Origin: JAMXLO01 sp035569235
GTDB taxonomy: Bacteria; Pseudomonadota; Alphaproteobacteria; Acetobacterales; Acetobacteraceae
Direction of reading: 5' to 3'
DNA: 9,497 nucleotides
Assembly (NCBI GenBank): GCA_035569235.1
Contig: DATMND010000331.1
Span: forward strand, 1-9,497
Of this stretch, positions 1-6,086 are shown piece after piece; the stretch's first letter is position 1, and every line of letters starts with the position of its first letter. The notes beneath the pieces were generated by a model. It had not been told where the DNA came from, made no database searches, and saw nothing but the letters and a program-made list of their open reading frames with translations. A program made the position numbers and the translations under genes.

Positions 1-323
1 AGCAGCCCCAGCCCGAACACCAGCCGGCGCATCACGCGCAGGCGCTCGAGCGACAGCTCCAGCCCGATCATGAACATCAGCATGCTGATGCCAAGCTCGG
101 CGATGGGCTCGATGGTCTCTGGGCGGCTGAGGGTGATGAAATCGAGCAGCGGGATCCGGTCGGCCAGGGTGGCGAGCCCGAACGGCCCCACCGCGACGCC
201 GACCAGCATGAACCCCAGTATCGGGCTGATCCGCAGCCGATGGAACAGCGGGATCACGACCGCCGTCGCGGCCAGGATGATGAGGGCGGGCTTGAACAGC
301 CCGGGGTCAACTTGCGGCGTCAT
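1..323 (-). CDS. Kef-type monovalent cation:proton antiporter, N-terminal part (cut by window edge)
   Basis: This is the first 107 codons of a membrane antiporter of the CPA2 (KefB/KefC) family; the rest lies beyond base 1. Such proteins exchange K+ or Na+ for protons across the inner membrane. Translated from ATG at 323, the fragment shows three hydrophobic segments at about residues 10-28, 33-52 and 74-92. It carries the family signature FMIGLELSLERL (84-95), where 'F-x-I-G-L-E-L' closes the third helix. The short polar N-terminus before the first helix fits a CPA2 start. The Shine-Dalgarno is poor: a GGTGG sits only one base before the ATG. The gene is divergent from the GST-like gene with 76 bases between the starts. 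Whether a C-terminal TrkA-N (RCK) domain is present cannot be seen, so the KefB/KefC/generic distinction is open. Confidence 0.85.
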   Translation of the reverse strand, partial: MTPQVDPGLFKPALIILAATAVVIPLFHRLRISPILGFMLVGVAVGPFGLATLADRIPLLDFITLSRPETIEPIAELGISMLMFMIGLELSLERLRVMRRLVFGLGL

Positions 324-386
324 GCCACCAGACTACATGCACGGACGGGAAATCGTGCGTCGAGTCTGCACCGGCTCGCCGCGATC

Positions 387-393
387 AAGGAGG
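387..393 (+). promoter_or_regulatory. Ribosome binding site fixing the GST start
   Basis: A strong AAGGAGG lies 6 bases before the ATG at 400. The reading frame is open much further upstream, but that part runs antisense through the antiporter gene, so this site decides the start. Confidence 0.85.
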
Positions 394-399
394 ACGAGC

Positions 400-1056
400 A
401 TGAGCGCCAATCGCGACATTACCCTGTTCCATTCGCCGCACACGCGATCCTCCGGCACGCTGGTGCTGCTCGAGGAGATCGGCGCGCCGTACAATTTGCG
501 CGTGCTCGACATGAAGGCTGGTGAGCAGCGGCAAGCCGAGTATCTTGCGGTCAACCCGATGGGAAAGGTGCCGGCCATCCTGCACGGCGATGCGCTGGTC
601 ACTGAGCAGGTAGCCATTTACCTCTATCTTGCCGACCTGTTCCCGGAAGCCGGACTGGCGCCCGCCATCGGCGATCCGTTGCGCGGGCCCTACCTGCGCT
701 GGATGGTGTTCTACGCCGCGTGTTTCGAGCCGGCCGTCGTGGACCGGGCCTTGAACCGCGAGCCCGGCGGTCAGGCGATGTCGCCGTACGGTGACTACGA
801 CACCATGTTGAGTGCTCTCACGGCGCAACTGAAGCGCGGACCGTGGCTGCTCGGCGAGCGATTCTCGGCCGCGGACGTGCTTTGGGGCACGGCGCTGACC
901 TGGACGACCGGGTTCAAGCTGGTGCCGGAACTGCCGGAGATCACCGCCTATCTCGCGCGGTTCAATGTCAGGCCGGCCGTGGCGAAGGCGCAGGCCAGGG
1001 ATGCTGAACTGATTGCCGCCCAGTCGGGCGGCGGGGCGCCGCAGGCGGCCTCGTGA
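400..1056 (+). CDS. Glutathione S-transferase family protein
   Basis: The predicted protein has 218 residues, the usual length for a cytosolic GST. The N-terminal thioredoxin-like domain spans about 1-84. It contains the beta1-alpha1 stretch LFHSPHTRSSG (9-19), NPMGKVPAI (52-60) with the cis-proline P58, and TEQVAIYLYLADLFPE (68-83). The helical C-terminal domain begins near 92, and LLGERFSAADV (150-160) holds the N-capping box S156/D159. At the site that binds the gamma-glutamyl group, the usual Glu/Gln-Ser pair reads E69-Q70, so Ser is replaced. Substrate cannot be predicted. Candidates for the catalytic residue are S12, S18 or S19; no cysteine occupies the beta-class position. The gene ends 60 bases before asd on the same strand and may be co-transcribed with it. 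A functional link to amino-acid synthesis is not implied. The family call is firm; the specific role is unknown. Confidence 0.92.
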   Translation: MSANRDITLFHSPHTRSSGTLVLLEEIGAPYNLRVLDMKAGEQRQAEYLAVNPMGKVPAILHGDALVTEQVAIYLYLADLFPEAGLAPAIGDPLRGPYLRWMVFYAACFEPAVVDRALNREPGGQAMSPYGDYDTMLSALTAQLKRGPWLLGERFSAADVLWGTALTWTTGFKLVPELPEITAYLARFNVRPAVAKAQARDAELIAAQSGGGAPQAAS

Positions 1057-1103
1057 GAAGCTTGCCCTCGGGCAGCCGGTCGGGCTAATGCCGCACCCGG
1101 AAC

Positions 1104-1108
1104 AGGAG
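1104..1108 (+). promoter_or_regulatory. Ribosome binding site fixing the asd start
   Basis: AGGAG lies 8 bases before ATG 1117. It overlaps the in-frame GTG at 1108, which therefore cannot use it. This favours the ATG, with the protein starting MGYRIAVVG. Confidence 0.75.
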
Positions 1109-1116
1109 TGACGAGA

Positions 1117-2148
1117 ATGGGCTACAGGATCGCTGTCGTCGGGGCCACCGGAGCGGTCGGACGCGAGATGCTGAAGACGCTGGCGGAGCGGAATTTTCCG
1201 TCCGACGAGGTGGCGGCGCTCGCGTCGGGCCGATCCACCGGCCAGGAGGTGTCGTTCGGCCCCAAAAAGGTGCTGACGGTTCGCAACCTGGAGACGTTCG
1301 ACTTCCACGGCTGGGATATCGGACTGTTCTCGCCCGGCGCCGCGGTCTCTGCCGTGCATGCGCCCCGCGCCGCCGCTGCCGGTTGCGTGGTGATCGACAA
1401 CACCAGCCATTTCCGCATGGAGCATGACATCCCGCTGGTGGTGCCGGAGGTGAACCCTGAGGCACTGGCAAAATTCGCCCGGCGCAACATCATCGCCAAC
1501 CCCAACTGCTCCACGATCCAGTTGGTCGTGGCGCTGAAGCCGCTGCATGACCAGTTCCGGATCAAGCGGGTGGTTGTGGCGACCTACCAGTCGGTGTCCG
1601 GCGCGGGCAAGGAGGGGATGGACGAGCTGTACAGCCACACCAAGTCGGTGTTCGTGCACGAGTCCTCGCCGGCGCAGCAGTTCACCAAGGAGATCGCCTT
1701 CAACTGCATCCCGCACATCGACAAGTTCCTCGACGACGGCTCGACCAAGGAGGAATGGAAGATGGCGGTCGAGACCAAGAAGATCCTCGACCCCGACATC
1801 GCGGTGCACGCCACCTGCGTGCGCGTGCCGGTGTTCATCGGCCACGGCGAGGCGGTGAATGTCGAGTTCGAACTGCCGGTCACCGCAGGCGAGGCGCGGG
1901 CGGCGCTGCGCGACGCTCCGGGCGTGGAAGTGGTCGATGTGCGGGAGGACGGCGGCTACGTCACGCCGTTGGAATGCGCCGGCGAGGACGCCGTGTATGT
2001 CAGCCGCATCCGCAAGGACCCGACGGTGCCGCACGGGCTGTCGTTCTGGTGCGTGTCGGACAATCTGCGCAAGGGTGCGGCGCTGAACGCTGTGCAGATC
2101 GCCGAGACCCTGGTCGCGCAGCGGATGCTGGTGAAGCAGGCGGCCTGA
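1117..2148 (+). CDS. asd: Aspartate-semialdehyde dehydrogenase
   Basis: This cytosolic enzyme reduces beta-aspartyl phosphate to aspartate semialdehyde with NADPH. That is the branch step toward lysine/diaminopimelate, threonine, methionine and isoleucine, so the gene is normally essential for cell-wall synthesis. The predicted length is 343 residues, full length for the family. The NADP-binding Rossmann motif GATGAVG is at 9-15. The catalytic cysteine is C131 in NPNCST (128-133). The substrate-binding region HATCVRVPVFIGHGEA (231-246) carries R236 and the general-base histidine H243. The QSVSGAGKEGMDEL block (158-171) is also typical. The short 'VRVPVF(I/V)GH' arrangement matches the type shared by alphaproteobacteria and Gram-positives rather than the enterobacterial form. 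The GST-like gene precedes it by 60 bases. Downstream it converges on the oxidoreductase gene, with a hairpin at the junction. Confidence 0.97.
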   Translation: MGYRIAVVGATGAVGREMLKTLAERNFPSDEVAALASGRSTGQEVSFGPKKVLTVRNLETFDFHGWDIGLFSPGAAVSAVHAPRAAAAGCVVIDNTSHFRMEHDIPLVVPEVNPEALAKFARRNIIANPNCSTIQLVVALKPLHDQFRIKRVVVATYQSVSGAGKEGMDELYSHTKSVFVHESSPAQQFTKEIAFNCIPHIDKFLDDGSTKEEWKMAVETKKILDPDIAVHATCVRVPVFIGHGEAVNVEFELPVTAGEARAALRDAPGVEVVDVREDGGYVTPLECAGEDAVYVSRIRKDPTVPHGLSFWCVSDNLRKGAALNAVQIAETLVAQRMLVKQAA

Positions 2149-2154
2149 TCGGCG

Positions 2155-2177
2155 CCGGCGGCTTACTCAGCCGCCGG
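2155..2177. terminator. Candidate bidirectional terminator hairpin between asd and the oxidoreductase
   Basis: CCGGCGGC (2155-2162) and GCCGCCGG (2170-2177) are perfect 8-bp inverted arms around a 7-base loop. The loop contains the oxidoreductase stop codon (2163-2165), so one arm lies in that gene's last codons and the other in the 14-base gap after asd. The position between convergent genes fits a shared terminator. There is no T-tract on either side, so efficiency is doubtful. Confidence 0.45.
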
Positions 2178-3368
2178 TCTTGCCGGGATCGGCACGGTAT
2201 TTGGCCCGAAACGCTCGCGATACGGCGTGGTGTCGATCTCTTCCAGCTCGATCTCGCGCGCCAGTACCTTGCGCTTCCAGTCCTGATGTGCCGGCTCGTC
2301 GGCGTGGAACTCCGGCATCACCTCTCGCGCGAACAGCTCCAGGCTATCGCAGATATGCGCGTGGGCATTCTTGCCCGCCTGGTTCAGCAGAATCACCTGA
2401 TCGATGTTGGACGTCCGGAACCGCCGGAGCTTCCGCCGCAGTGTCTCCGGCGAGCCGATCAGACCGCCTGAGATGGCGCGCGCTGCGGCCTCGGGATTTT
2501 CGCGCTTCCACTTGTTGTATTCGTCCCACATGTTCACCGTGTACGGATCGGGCCGCTTCCGTCCCGAGCTCGACCCGTAATAGCGTAGCGCAAACTGGAA
2601 GAACGTCGCGCCATCCGCCCGCCGCCGCGCCTCCTCGTCGGTTTCGGCGCACATGAAGTAGCTGACCAGCGCGATGTTCGGATTGGTCTGGTAGTCGGCC
2701 AGCTTCTCTTGCTGTTTGACAAACGCGTTGTAATAGGCGTGCACCCACGCATGCGCGGCATCCGCCGACAGGAACTGGAAGCCCAACGCGCCGAGGCCAC
2801 GGCGGCCGGCCATCTCGATCGTCTCAAGCTGAGAGCACGCTACCCAGAGCGGCGGGTGCGGCTTCTGCACCGGCTTCGGCAGCACGTTGCGCATCGGCAT
2901 CTTGTGCCACTTGGTGTCCAACTCGACGCCCTTGTCCTGGAACATCGGGATGATGCAGCGGATCGCGTCCTCCCAGATTTCCCGTTTCGTCTCCATGTCG
3001 CGGTCGAAGCCGCCGAGTTCGGTGACCGAGGCGGACTCCCCGGTGCCCATTTCCACGCGGCCGTTCGACACCAGATCAAGGCAGGCGATGCGCTCGGCGA
3101 CGCGCTGCGGCGGGTTGGTGGTGAGCTGGACGATGCCATGGCCGAGCCGGATGTTCTTGGTGCGTTGGCTGGCCGCGCCGAGGAAGACTTCCGGCGCGGG
3201 GGAGTGTGAATATTCCTCGAGGAAGTGGTGCTCGACCTCCCATGCGTAGTCGTAGCCGAGCCGGTCGGCCAGTTCGACCTGGGTGAGCGCGTTCTGGTAG
3301 AGTTGCCGCTCATCGTCCGGCCCCCATGGGCGCGGGAGTTGCAACTCGTAGAAGATGCCGAACTTCAT
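2163..3368 (-). CDS. LLM-class (bacterial luciferase-like) flavin-dependent oxidoreductase
   Basis: The predicted protein has 401 residues, somewhat longer than most single-domain luciferase-like monooxygenases. Family features include the N-terminal beta strand MKFGIFYELQLPR. EVEHHF (44-49) is followed by a stretch on isotope-independent family landmarks: RLGHGIVQLTTNPPQRVAER (74-93) and GRVEMGTGES (103-112), the latter at the FMN phosphate/substrate side of the TIM barrel. KPVQKPHPPLWVA (165-177) and GGLIGSPETL (301-310) are also typical. The C-terminal tail from about 355 is charged and probably lies outside the barrel. Such enzymes use reduced FMN and O2, usually with a separate flavin reductase; none is visible nearby. 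The substrate is unknown. The start is fixed by AGGGGA at 3375-3380, 6 bases upstream. The toxin-antitoxin pair lies upstream on the same strand across a 137-base gap that holds an inverted repeat. Confidence 0.9.
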   Translation of the reverse strand: MKFGIFYELQLPRPWGPDDERQLYQNALTQVELADRLGYDYAWEVEHHFLEEYSHSPAPEVFLGAASQRTKNIRLGHGIVQLTTNPPQRVAERIACLDLVSNGRVEMGTGESASVTELGGFDRDMETKREIWEDAIRCIIPMFQDKGVELDTKWHKMPMRNVLPKPVQKPHPPLWVACSQLETIEMAGRRGLGALGFQFLSADAAHAWVHAYYNAFVKQQEKLADYQTNPNIALVSYFMCAETDEEARRRADGATFFQFALRYYGSSSGRKRPDPYTVNMWDEYNKWKRENPEAAARAISGGLIGSPETLRRKLRRFRTSNIDQVILLNQAGKNAHAHICDSLELFAREVMPEFHADEPAHQDWKRKVLAREIELEEIDTTPYRERFGPNTVPIPARPAAE

Positions 3369-3388
3369 GGGTGTTCCCCTGTCCTACT

Positions 3389-3464
3389 GGCGAGTAGTGC
3401 GCCGGAGCGGCGGCGGGGTGTCAAGGCTGCGACAGGCACATACCTTGCCGGCGCGGTACTCGCC
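3389..3464. repeat. Imperfect 17-nt inverted repeat upstream of the oxidoreductase gene
   Basis: GGCGAGTAGTGCGCCGG (3389-3405) and CCGGCGCGGTACTCGCC (3448-3464) pair at 15 of 17 positions, with the two mismatches adjacent. Inside the 42-base loop, TGTC (3419-3422) and GACA (3431-3434) could form a small inner stem. The outer arm ends 8 bases before the ribosome binding site at 3375-3380, and the element lies 41 bases beyond the end of higA. It could be a structured leader of the oxidoreductase mRNA, a terminator for higBA, or a pair of regulator half-sites. The sequence alone does not decide. Confidence 0.55.
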
Positions 3465-3505
3465 TGGTCTCCGGATGTCCCGCTACCGCGCTCATCTCCG
3501 CGGCG

Positions 3506-3832
3506 TTATGCAACCTCCACTTCCCTGGTGATTCTTGCGCCCATCTCCTGCTCGGCGCGAGCGAGGTCGTAATGGCTTTGCAGGTTCATCCACAACGCTG
3601 CGCCGGTTCCGAAATAACGACCCAGTCGCAGTGCCGTTTCCGCGGAAATGGCGCGCTGCCCGCGAATGATTTCGGACAGTCGGTTGGCCGGCACTCGCAG
3701 TTTGAGTGCAAGCGCGTTCGCGGTCAGGCCGCGCGCCTCAAGCTCGGCCGCGAGTGTTCGTCCAGGATGGACCGGAGGAATGGGCGCTCCGCCAGCATAT
3801 CCGAACACCCTGCCGTCGTCCTTCCTACGCAT
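3506..3832 (-). CDS. higA: HigA-family antitoxin (XRE-type helix-turn-helix)
   Basis: This is the likely antitoxin of the upstream RelE-like toxin. Family members bind and neutralise HigB and repress their own promoter through a Cro/XRE helix-turn-helix. The predicted length is 108 residues. HPGRTLAAELEARGL (22-36) is the family opening ('HPG-x-x-L'). The helix-turn-helix spans about 37-60 with VPANRLSEIIRGQR (47-60), followed by RAISAETALRLGRYFGTGAALWMNLQ (60-85), a typical HigA block. The ATG at 3832 lies 12 bases after the toxin stop; a GAGGG spanning that stop is 9 bases upstream and supports translational coupling. A GTG at codon 9 preceded by AGGAAGGA is a possible shorter start, since homologues often begin just before the HPG motif. 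The toxin-first order is standard for higBA and opposite to most other type II systems. Confidence 0.88.
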   Translation of the reverse strand: MRRKDDGRVFGYAGGAPIPPVHPGRTLAAELEARGLTANALALKLRVPANRLSEIIRGQRAISAETALRLGRYFGTGAALWMNLQSHYDLARAEQEMGARITREVEVA

Positions 3833-3844
3833 ATCCTGATGCCC

Positions 3845-4123
3845 TCAGTGGGTGTCGGCGATGTGAACTTCGTGGGCGTCACCGTCCTTGAACTTGAACA
3901 GGATGCGCCAGGGCCCGTTCACATCAATCGACCAAAAATTGCGCAGGTTGCCCTTGAGCTTGTGCAAACCAACGCTGTTGAGTCTGCCGAGCGCATCGAG
4001 CGACGGCGCGGCGTGCAATTCGGCCAGTCGCTGTCGCGCGAGTGCTTCATTCAGGCCGGAAAATCGCGACTTCCCCTCTTCGATGAAACGGCGCGTCGCG
4101 GAGCCAAGAACTGATCTGATCAT
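3845..4123 (-). CDS. higB: HigB-family toxin (RelE/ParE superfamily, ribosome-dependent mRNA endonuclease)
   Basis: HigB toxins cleave mRNA in the ribosomal A site when freed from HigA. With start ATG 4123 the protein is MIRSVLGSAT..., 92 residues, the classic HigB length. Longer in-frame starts would add a promoter-derived N-terminus, so I reject them. Visible family blocks are FIEEGKSR (13-20), the 'L-x-x-L' run SLDALGRLNSVGLHKLKG (41-58) and DVNGPWRILFKFKDGDAHEVHIADTH (67-92). Likely active-site residues, by recalled comparison with Proteus vulgaris HigB, are H54, K57, R73 and the terminal H92. The penultimate residue is Thr91, where the family usually has Tyr ('D-Y-H'). No clear Shine-Dalgarno precedes the start. 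The region before it is AT-richer than its surroundings, fitting a promoter or a transferred module. Confidence 0.87.
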   Translation of the reverse strand: MIRSVLGSATRRFIEEGKSRFSGLNEALARQRLAELHAAPSLDALGRLNSVGLHKLKGNLRNFWSIDVNGPWRILFKFKDGDAHEVHIADTH

Positions 4124-4133
4124 GGCACCGACG

Positions 4134-4190
4134 ACAGTACTACATGTATCATATGCCGGATATGACGTCCAGCGTAGTATGCGGTATGTA
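4134..4190 (-). promoter_or_regulatory. Candidate higBA promoter with paired operator-like repeats
   Basis: This AT-richer stretch lies just upstream of the toxin. On the minus strand TATGAT (4148-4153) resembles a -10 hexamer 24 bases before the start; I find no good -35. Overlapping or near it are the palindrome TACATGTA (4141-4148) and two related inverted elements, TATG-ccgga-TATG (within 4150-4164) and TATG-cgg-TATG (4178-4188). Paired palindromes over the promoter are what an autorepressing HigA would be expected to bind. The assignment is inferred from position and symmetry. Confidence 0.4.
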
Positions 4191-4240
4191 CTGCACCAGA
4201 GGACATGTCTGGGCAACCCAGCCGCCCCGTTCCGCCCGGT

Positions 4241-4269
4241 TTCTGTCAGAGCGGACAACGCGCTACAAT
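4241..4269 (+). promoter_or_regulatory. Weak candidate promoter for the esterase gene
   Basis: TACAAT (4264-4269) is one base off the sigma-70 -10 consensus and lies 82 bases before the esterase ATG. A poor -35 candidate, TTCTGT (4241-4246), stands at 17-base spacing. It is offered only as the best-looking hexamer in the divergent region. Confidence 0.25.
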
Positions 4270-4332
4270 TGCGCCGGCAACTCCGCCATCATCATGCGGC
4301 CGACGCATCGTCCTGATGTTCGAACACACGAC

Positions 4333-4340
4333 AAAGGAGG
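4333..4340 (+). promoter_or_regulatory. Ribosome binding site fixing the esterase start
   Basis: AAAGGAGG stands 11 bases before ATG 4352, slightly far but very strong. The start it selects gives a clean signal peptide, whereas in-frame upstream starts would put 49 promoter-derived residues before it. Confidence 0.75.
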
Positions 4341-4351
4341 ACACTGAAACA

Positions 4352-5998
4352 ATGAAAGCCCGGATGGCATTCGCAGCGACGCTGCTCGCCGGCACCGCCT
4401 CCTCCGCCCTTGCGGCGCCTACCTGCACGGCGGAAGCGTTGAACGCGCTGCACGTGCCCAACCTCTCAGTCACCGAAGCGACGCAGGTCGTCGCGACGGC
4501 TTCCGCGCCTGCCTATTGCGACGTGAAGGGGACCGTGGTCACGCACGGTGAAGGCGCACCGAACGGGTCCGCCCGGTTTGCGATGCAGTTGCCGGACAAC
4601 TGGCGGCAGCGCTTCTTCTTCATGGGCGTCGGTGGCAATGCGGGCACCCTGTCGCCGGCGGTGAACGCTGTCGACCGCGCATCGTCGCTGGTGAAGGGCT
4701 ACGCAACGGCGGTGACCGACACCGGACATGTCGGCAACGGCACCGATGCCTCCTGGGTGCGCATGCCGGACGGCAAACGCGACGAGGCGAAGATATCGGA
4801 TTTCTTCCACCGTGCGGCACACGACGTCGCTGTGGCGGGCAAGCAGTTGGCGCAGGCGTTCTATGGCGCCCCGGTGCAGCATGCGTATTTCGACGGGTGC
4901 TCCACCGGCGGCCGAATGGCGATGATGGAGGCCGAACGATATCCCACCGATTACGATGGGATCATCGCTGGCGATCCGAACCTGGACTACCACGCGGGCC
5001 TGCTGCGCCTGGTGGTTCAGAAGGCGGCGTTGGCCTCACCCACCTCGTATCTGTCACCCGAGACGCTGCGCACCGTGGACAAGGCGGTAACGGCGCGCTG
5101 CGATATGATGGACGGCGCGGCGGACGGGCTGATCCAGGATCCGGCGCGCTGCCACGTGCGGGCGGAGGATCTGGTCTGCCATGGCGGCGAGACCTCGGAC
5201 TGCATCAGTGTCGATCAATCGCGCGTGTTGCAAACGTATATATCGGGCGTGCGCGACCGGCACGGTCATCTGCTGTACCCCGGCATGCCGATCAGCAATC
5301 TGTCCGGTCCGCGCGGCATCAGCTACTGGACCACCGGCGAAACCGCGCCCGATTTGACGCACGCTGACGCGCCCTGGGGCGCCGATGCCAACGCGCCGCG
5401 CGGCTGGGTGTTCGCGCGCCAGGCTTTGACTTACTGGCTGGGAATGGGCGCGGACCAGCAGATGACGAAGCTCGACGTGGATCCACGTAACGGCACGGTG
5501 GGCGACGCCCTTGTCGCCGCAACCGAGCGCAGTTTCCAGGGCGGCGAGACCAAGGACCCCGCGAAGCTGCTGCCCTTCATCCGCCAGGGTCGCAAGCTGA
5601 TCATCTACCACGGCACCAGCGATCCGGCACTGTCGCCCTATCGCTCGATCGCCTTCTACCGCGACCTCGCGGCGAAGATGCGCGGCATGGACATGGCGGA
5701 GGCGAGCGTGCGCCTGTTCCTTGTCCCCGGCATGCAGCATTGCAGCGGCGGCCCAGGCCCGGACCAGTTTGACACGCTGTCGGCTATCGAGGCCTGGGTG
5801 GAACAGGCCAAGGCACCGGACTCGATCGCTGCGTCCACGAGGCCCGACAGCCAGGCGCCCCACAGCTTGCCACTGTGCCCCTATCCGCAGCAGGCGCGTT
5901 ACCAGGGGAGCGGCGCAACGACCGATGCGGCAAACTGGCGCTGCGCGCCGCCGGGCCACGAGACGGCGCACGCCGGGCATGCCGCACACCCAGGATAG
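4352..5998 (+). CDS. Secreted tannase/feruloyl esterase family hydrolase
   Basis: This is an alpha/beta-hydrolase of the tannase family; members cleave ester bonds of gallic, ferulic or similar phenolic acids. The predicted protein has 548 residues. A signal peptide covers about 1-22 (basic N-terminus, hydrophobic run, ALAA before PTC), so it is exported. The CS-D-HC pattern is complete: C183-S184 in DGCSTGG, D424 in GTSDP, and H463-C464 in PGMQHCSGG. In this family the two adjacent cysteines form a disulfide that holds Ser and His together. DMMDGAADGLIQDPARC (251-267) resembles the calcium-binding loop of the lid domain. The other cysteines (25, 56, 250, 267, 276, 284, 509, 531) suggest further disulfides. 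The tail GHETAHAGHAAHPG contains four spaced histidines. Gallate, ferulate or another ester as substrate cannot be told from sequence. It is divergent from higBA, and the OmpA-like gene follows 88 bases downstream. Confidence 0.93.
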   Translation: MKARMAFAATLLAGTASSALAAPTCTAEALNALHVPNLSVTEATQVVATASAPAYCDVKGTVVTHGEGAPNGSARFAMQLPDNWRQRFFFMGVGGNAGTLSPAVNAVDRASSLVKGYATAVTDTGHVGNGTDASWVRMPDGKRDEAKISDFFHRAAHDVAVAGKQLAQAFYGAPVQHAYFDGCSTGGRMAMMEAERYPTDYDGIIAGDPNLDYHAGLLRLVVQKAALASPTSYLSPETLRTVDKAVTARCDMMDGAADGLIQDPARCHVRAEDLVCHGGETSDCISVDQSRVLQTYISGVRDRHGHLLYPGMPISNLSGPRGISYWTTGETAPDLTHADAPWGADANAPRGWVFARQALTYWLGMGADQQMTKLDVDPRNGTVGDALVAATERSFQGGETKDPAKLLPFIRQGRKLIIYHGTSDPALSPYRSIAFYRDLAAKMRGMDMAEASVRLFLVPGMQHCSGGPGPDQFDTLSAIEAWVEQAKAPDSIAASTRPDSQAPHSLPLCPYPQQARYQGSGATTDAANWRCAPPGHETAHAGHAAHPG

Positions 5999-6015
5999 AC
6001 CCACCCCACCATTGC

Positions 6016-6029
6016 TTGATCTGCATCAA
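6016..6029. promoter_or_regulatory. FNR/FixK-type (Crp-Fnr family) binding site
   Basis: TTGATCTGCATCAA is a perfect match to the FNR consensus TTGAT-N4-ATCAA, a full 5+5 palindrome. It begins 17 bases after the esterase stop and ends 57 bases before the OmpA-like start. If it acts at the usual class II position (-41.5), transcription would begin near 6064, and the -10 window would be 6052-6057, where GATGAT stands. This predicts oxygen-responsive control of the OmpA-like gene by an FNR, FixK or related regulator. Confidence 0.75.
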
Positions 6030-6034
6030 TGCCA

Positions 6035-6051
6035 GGCGCGCTTCGTGCGCC
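6035..6051. terminator. Small GC hairpin after the esterase gene
   Basis: GGCGC (6035-6039) and GCGCC (6047-6051) form a 5-bp stem, extendable by one G-T pair, around a loop containing TTCG. It lies between the FNR-type box and the -10-like hexamer. It could act as a weak terminator or 3' end stabiliser for the esterase mRNA. It lacks a T-tract. Confidence 0.25.
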
Positions 6052-6086
6052 GATGATCGCGGCCCTGCACGACCAGGGGACTTGTC

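Noticed and set aside
70..399. Extended N-terminus for the GST-like gene
   Set aside because: The extension is antisense to the antiporter and unlike a GST; a strong ribosome binding site and a canonical GST N-terminus mark ATG 400.
1063..1074. TGCCC-TC-GGGCA hairpin after the GST gene as a terminator
   Set aside because: The loop is only two bases (or the stem only four with a wider loop) and no T-tract follows.
385..2034. Long open frame (549 codons) on the minus strand across the GST and asd genes
   Set aside because: It runs antisense to two well-recognised genes, has an Arg/His/Gly-rich composition with no recognisable family, and is a common by-product of GC-rich codon use.
2163..3368. 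Oxidoreductase as part of a biosynthetic or degradation cluster
   Set aside because: No flavin reductase, transporter or pathway gene is adjacent; its neighbours are asd and a toxin-antitoxin pair.
4209..4221. CTGGG-CAA-CCCAG inverted repeat between higB and the esterase
   Set aside because: Five-base arms with a three-base loop are expected by chance in GC-rich DNA; there is no supporting context.
4124..4258. Longer HigB start upstream of 4123
   Set aside because: The 92-residue form matches the family length exactly, and the upstream part covers the AT-rich promoter and palindromes.
4205..4351. Extended N-terminus for the esterase
   Set aside because: It would bury the signal peptide behind 49 residues translated from the promoter region; ATG 4352 has a strong ribosome binding site.
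5054..6004. Minus-strand open frame of 316 codons opposite the esterase
   Set aside because: The esterase has a signal peptide and a complete active site on the plus strand; the antisense product shows only biased composition.
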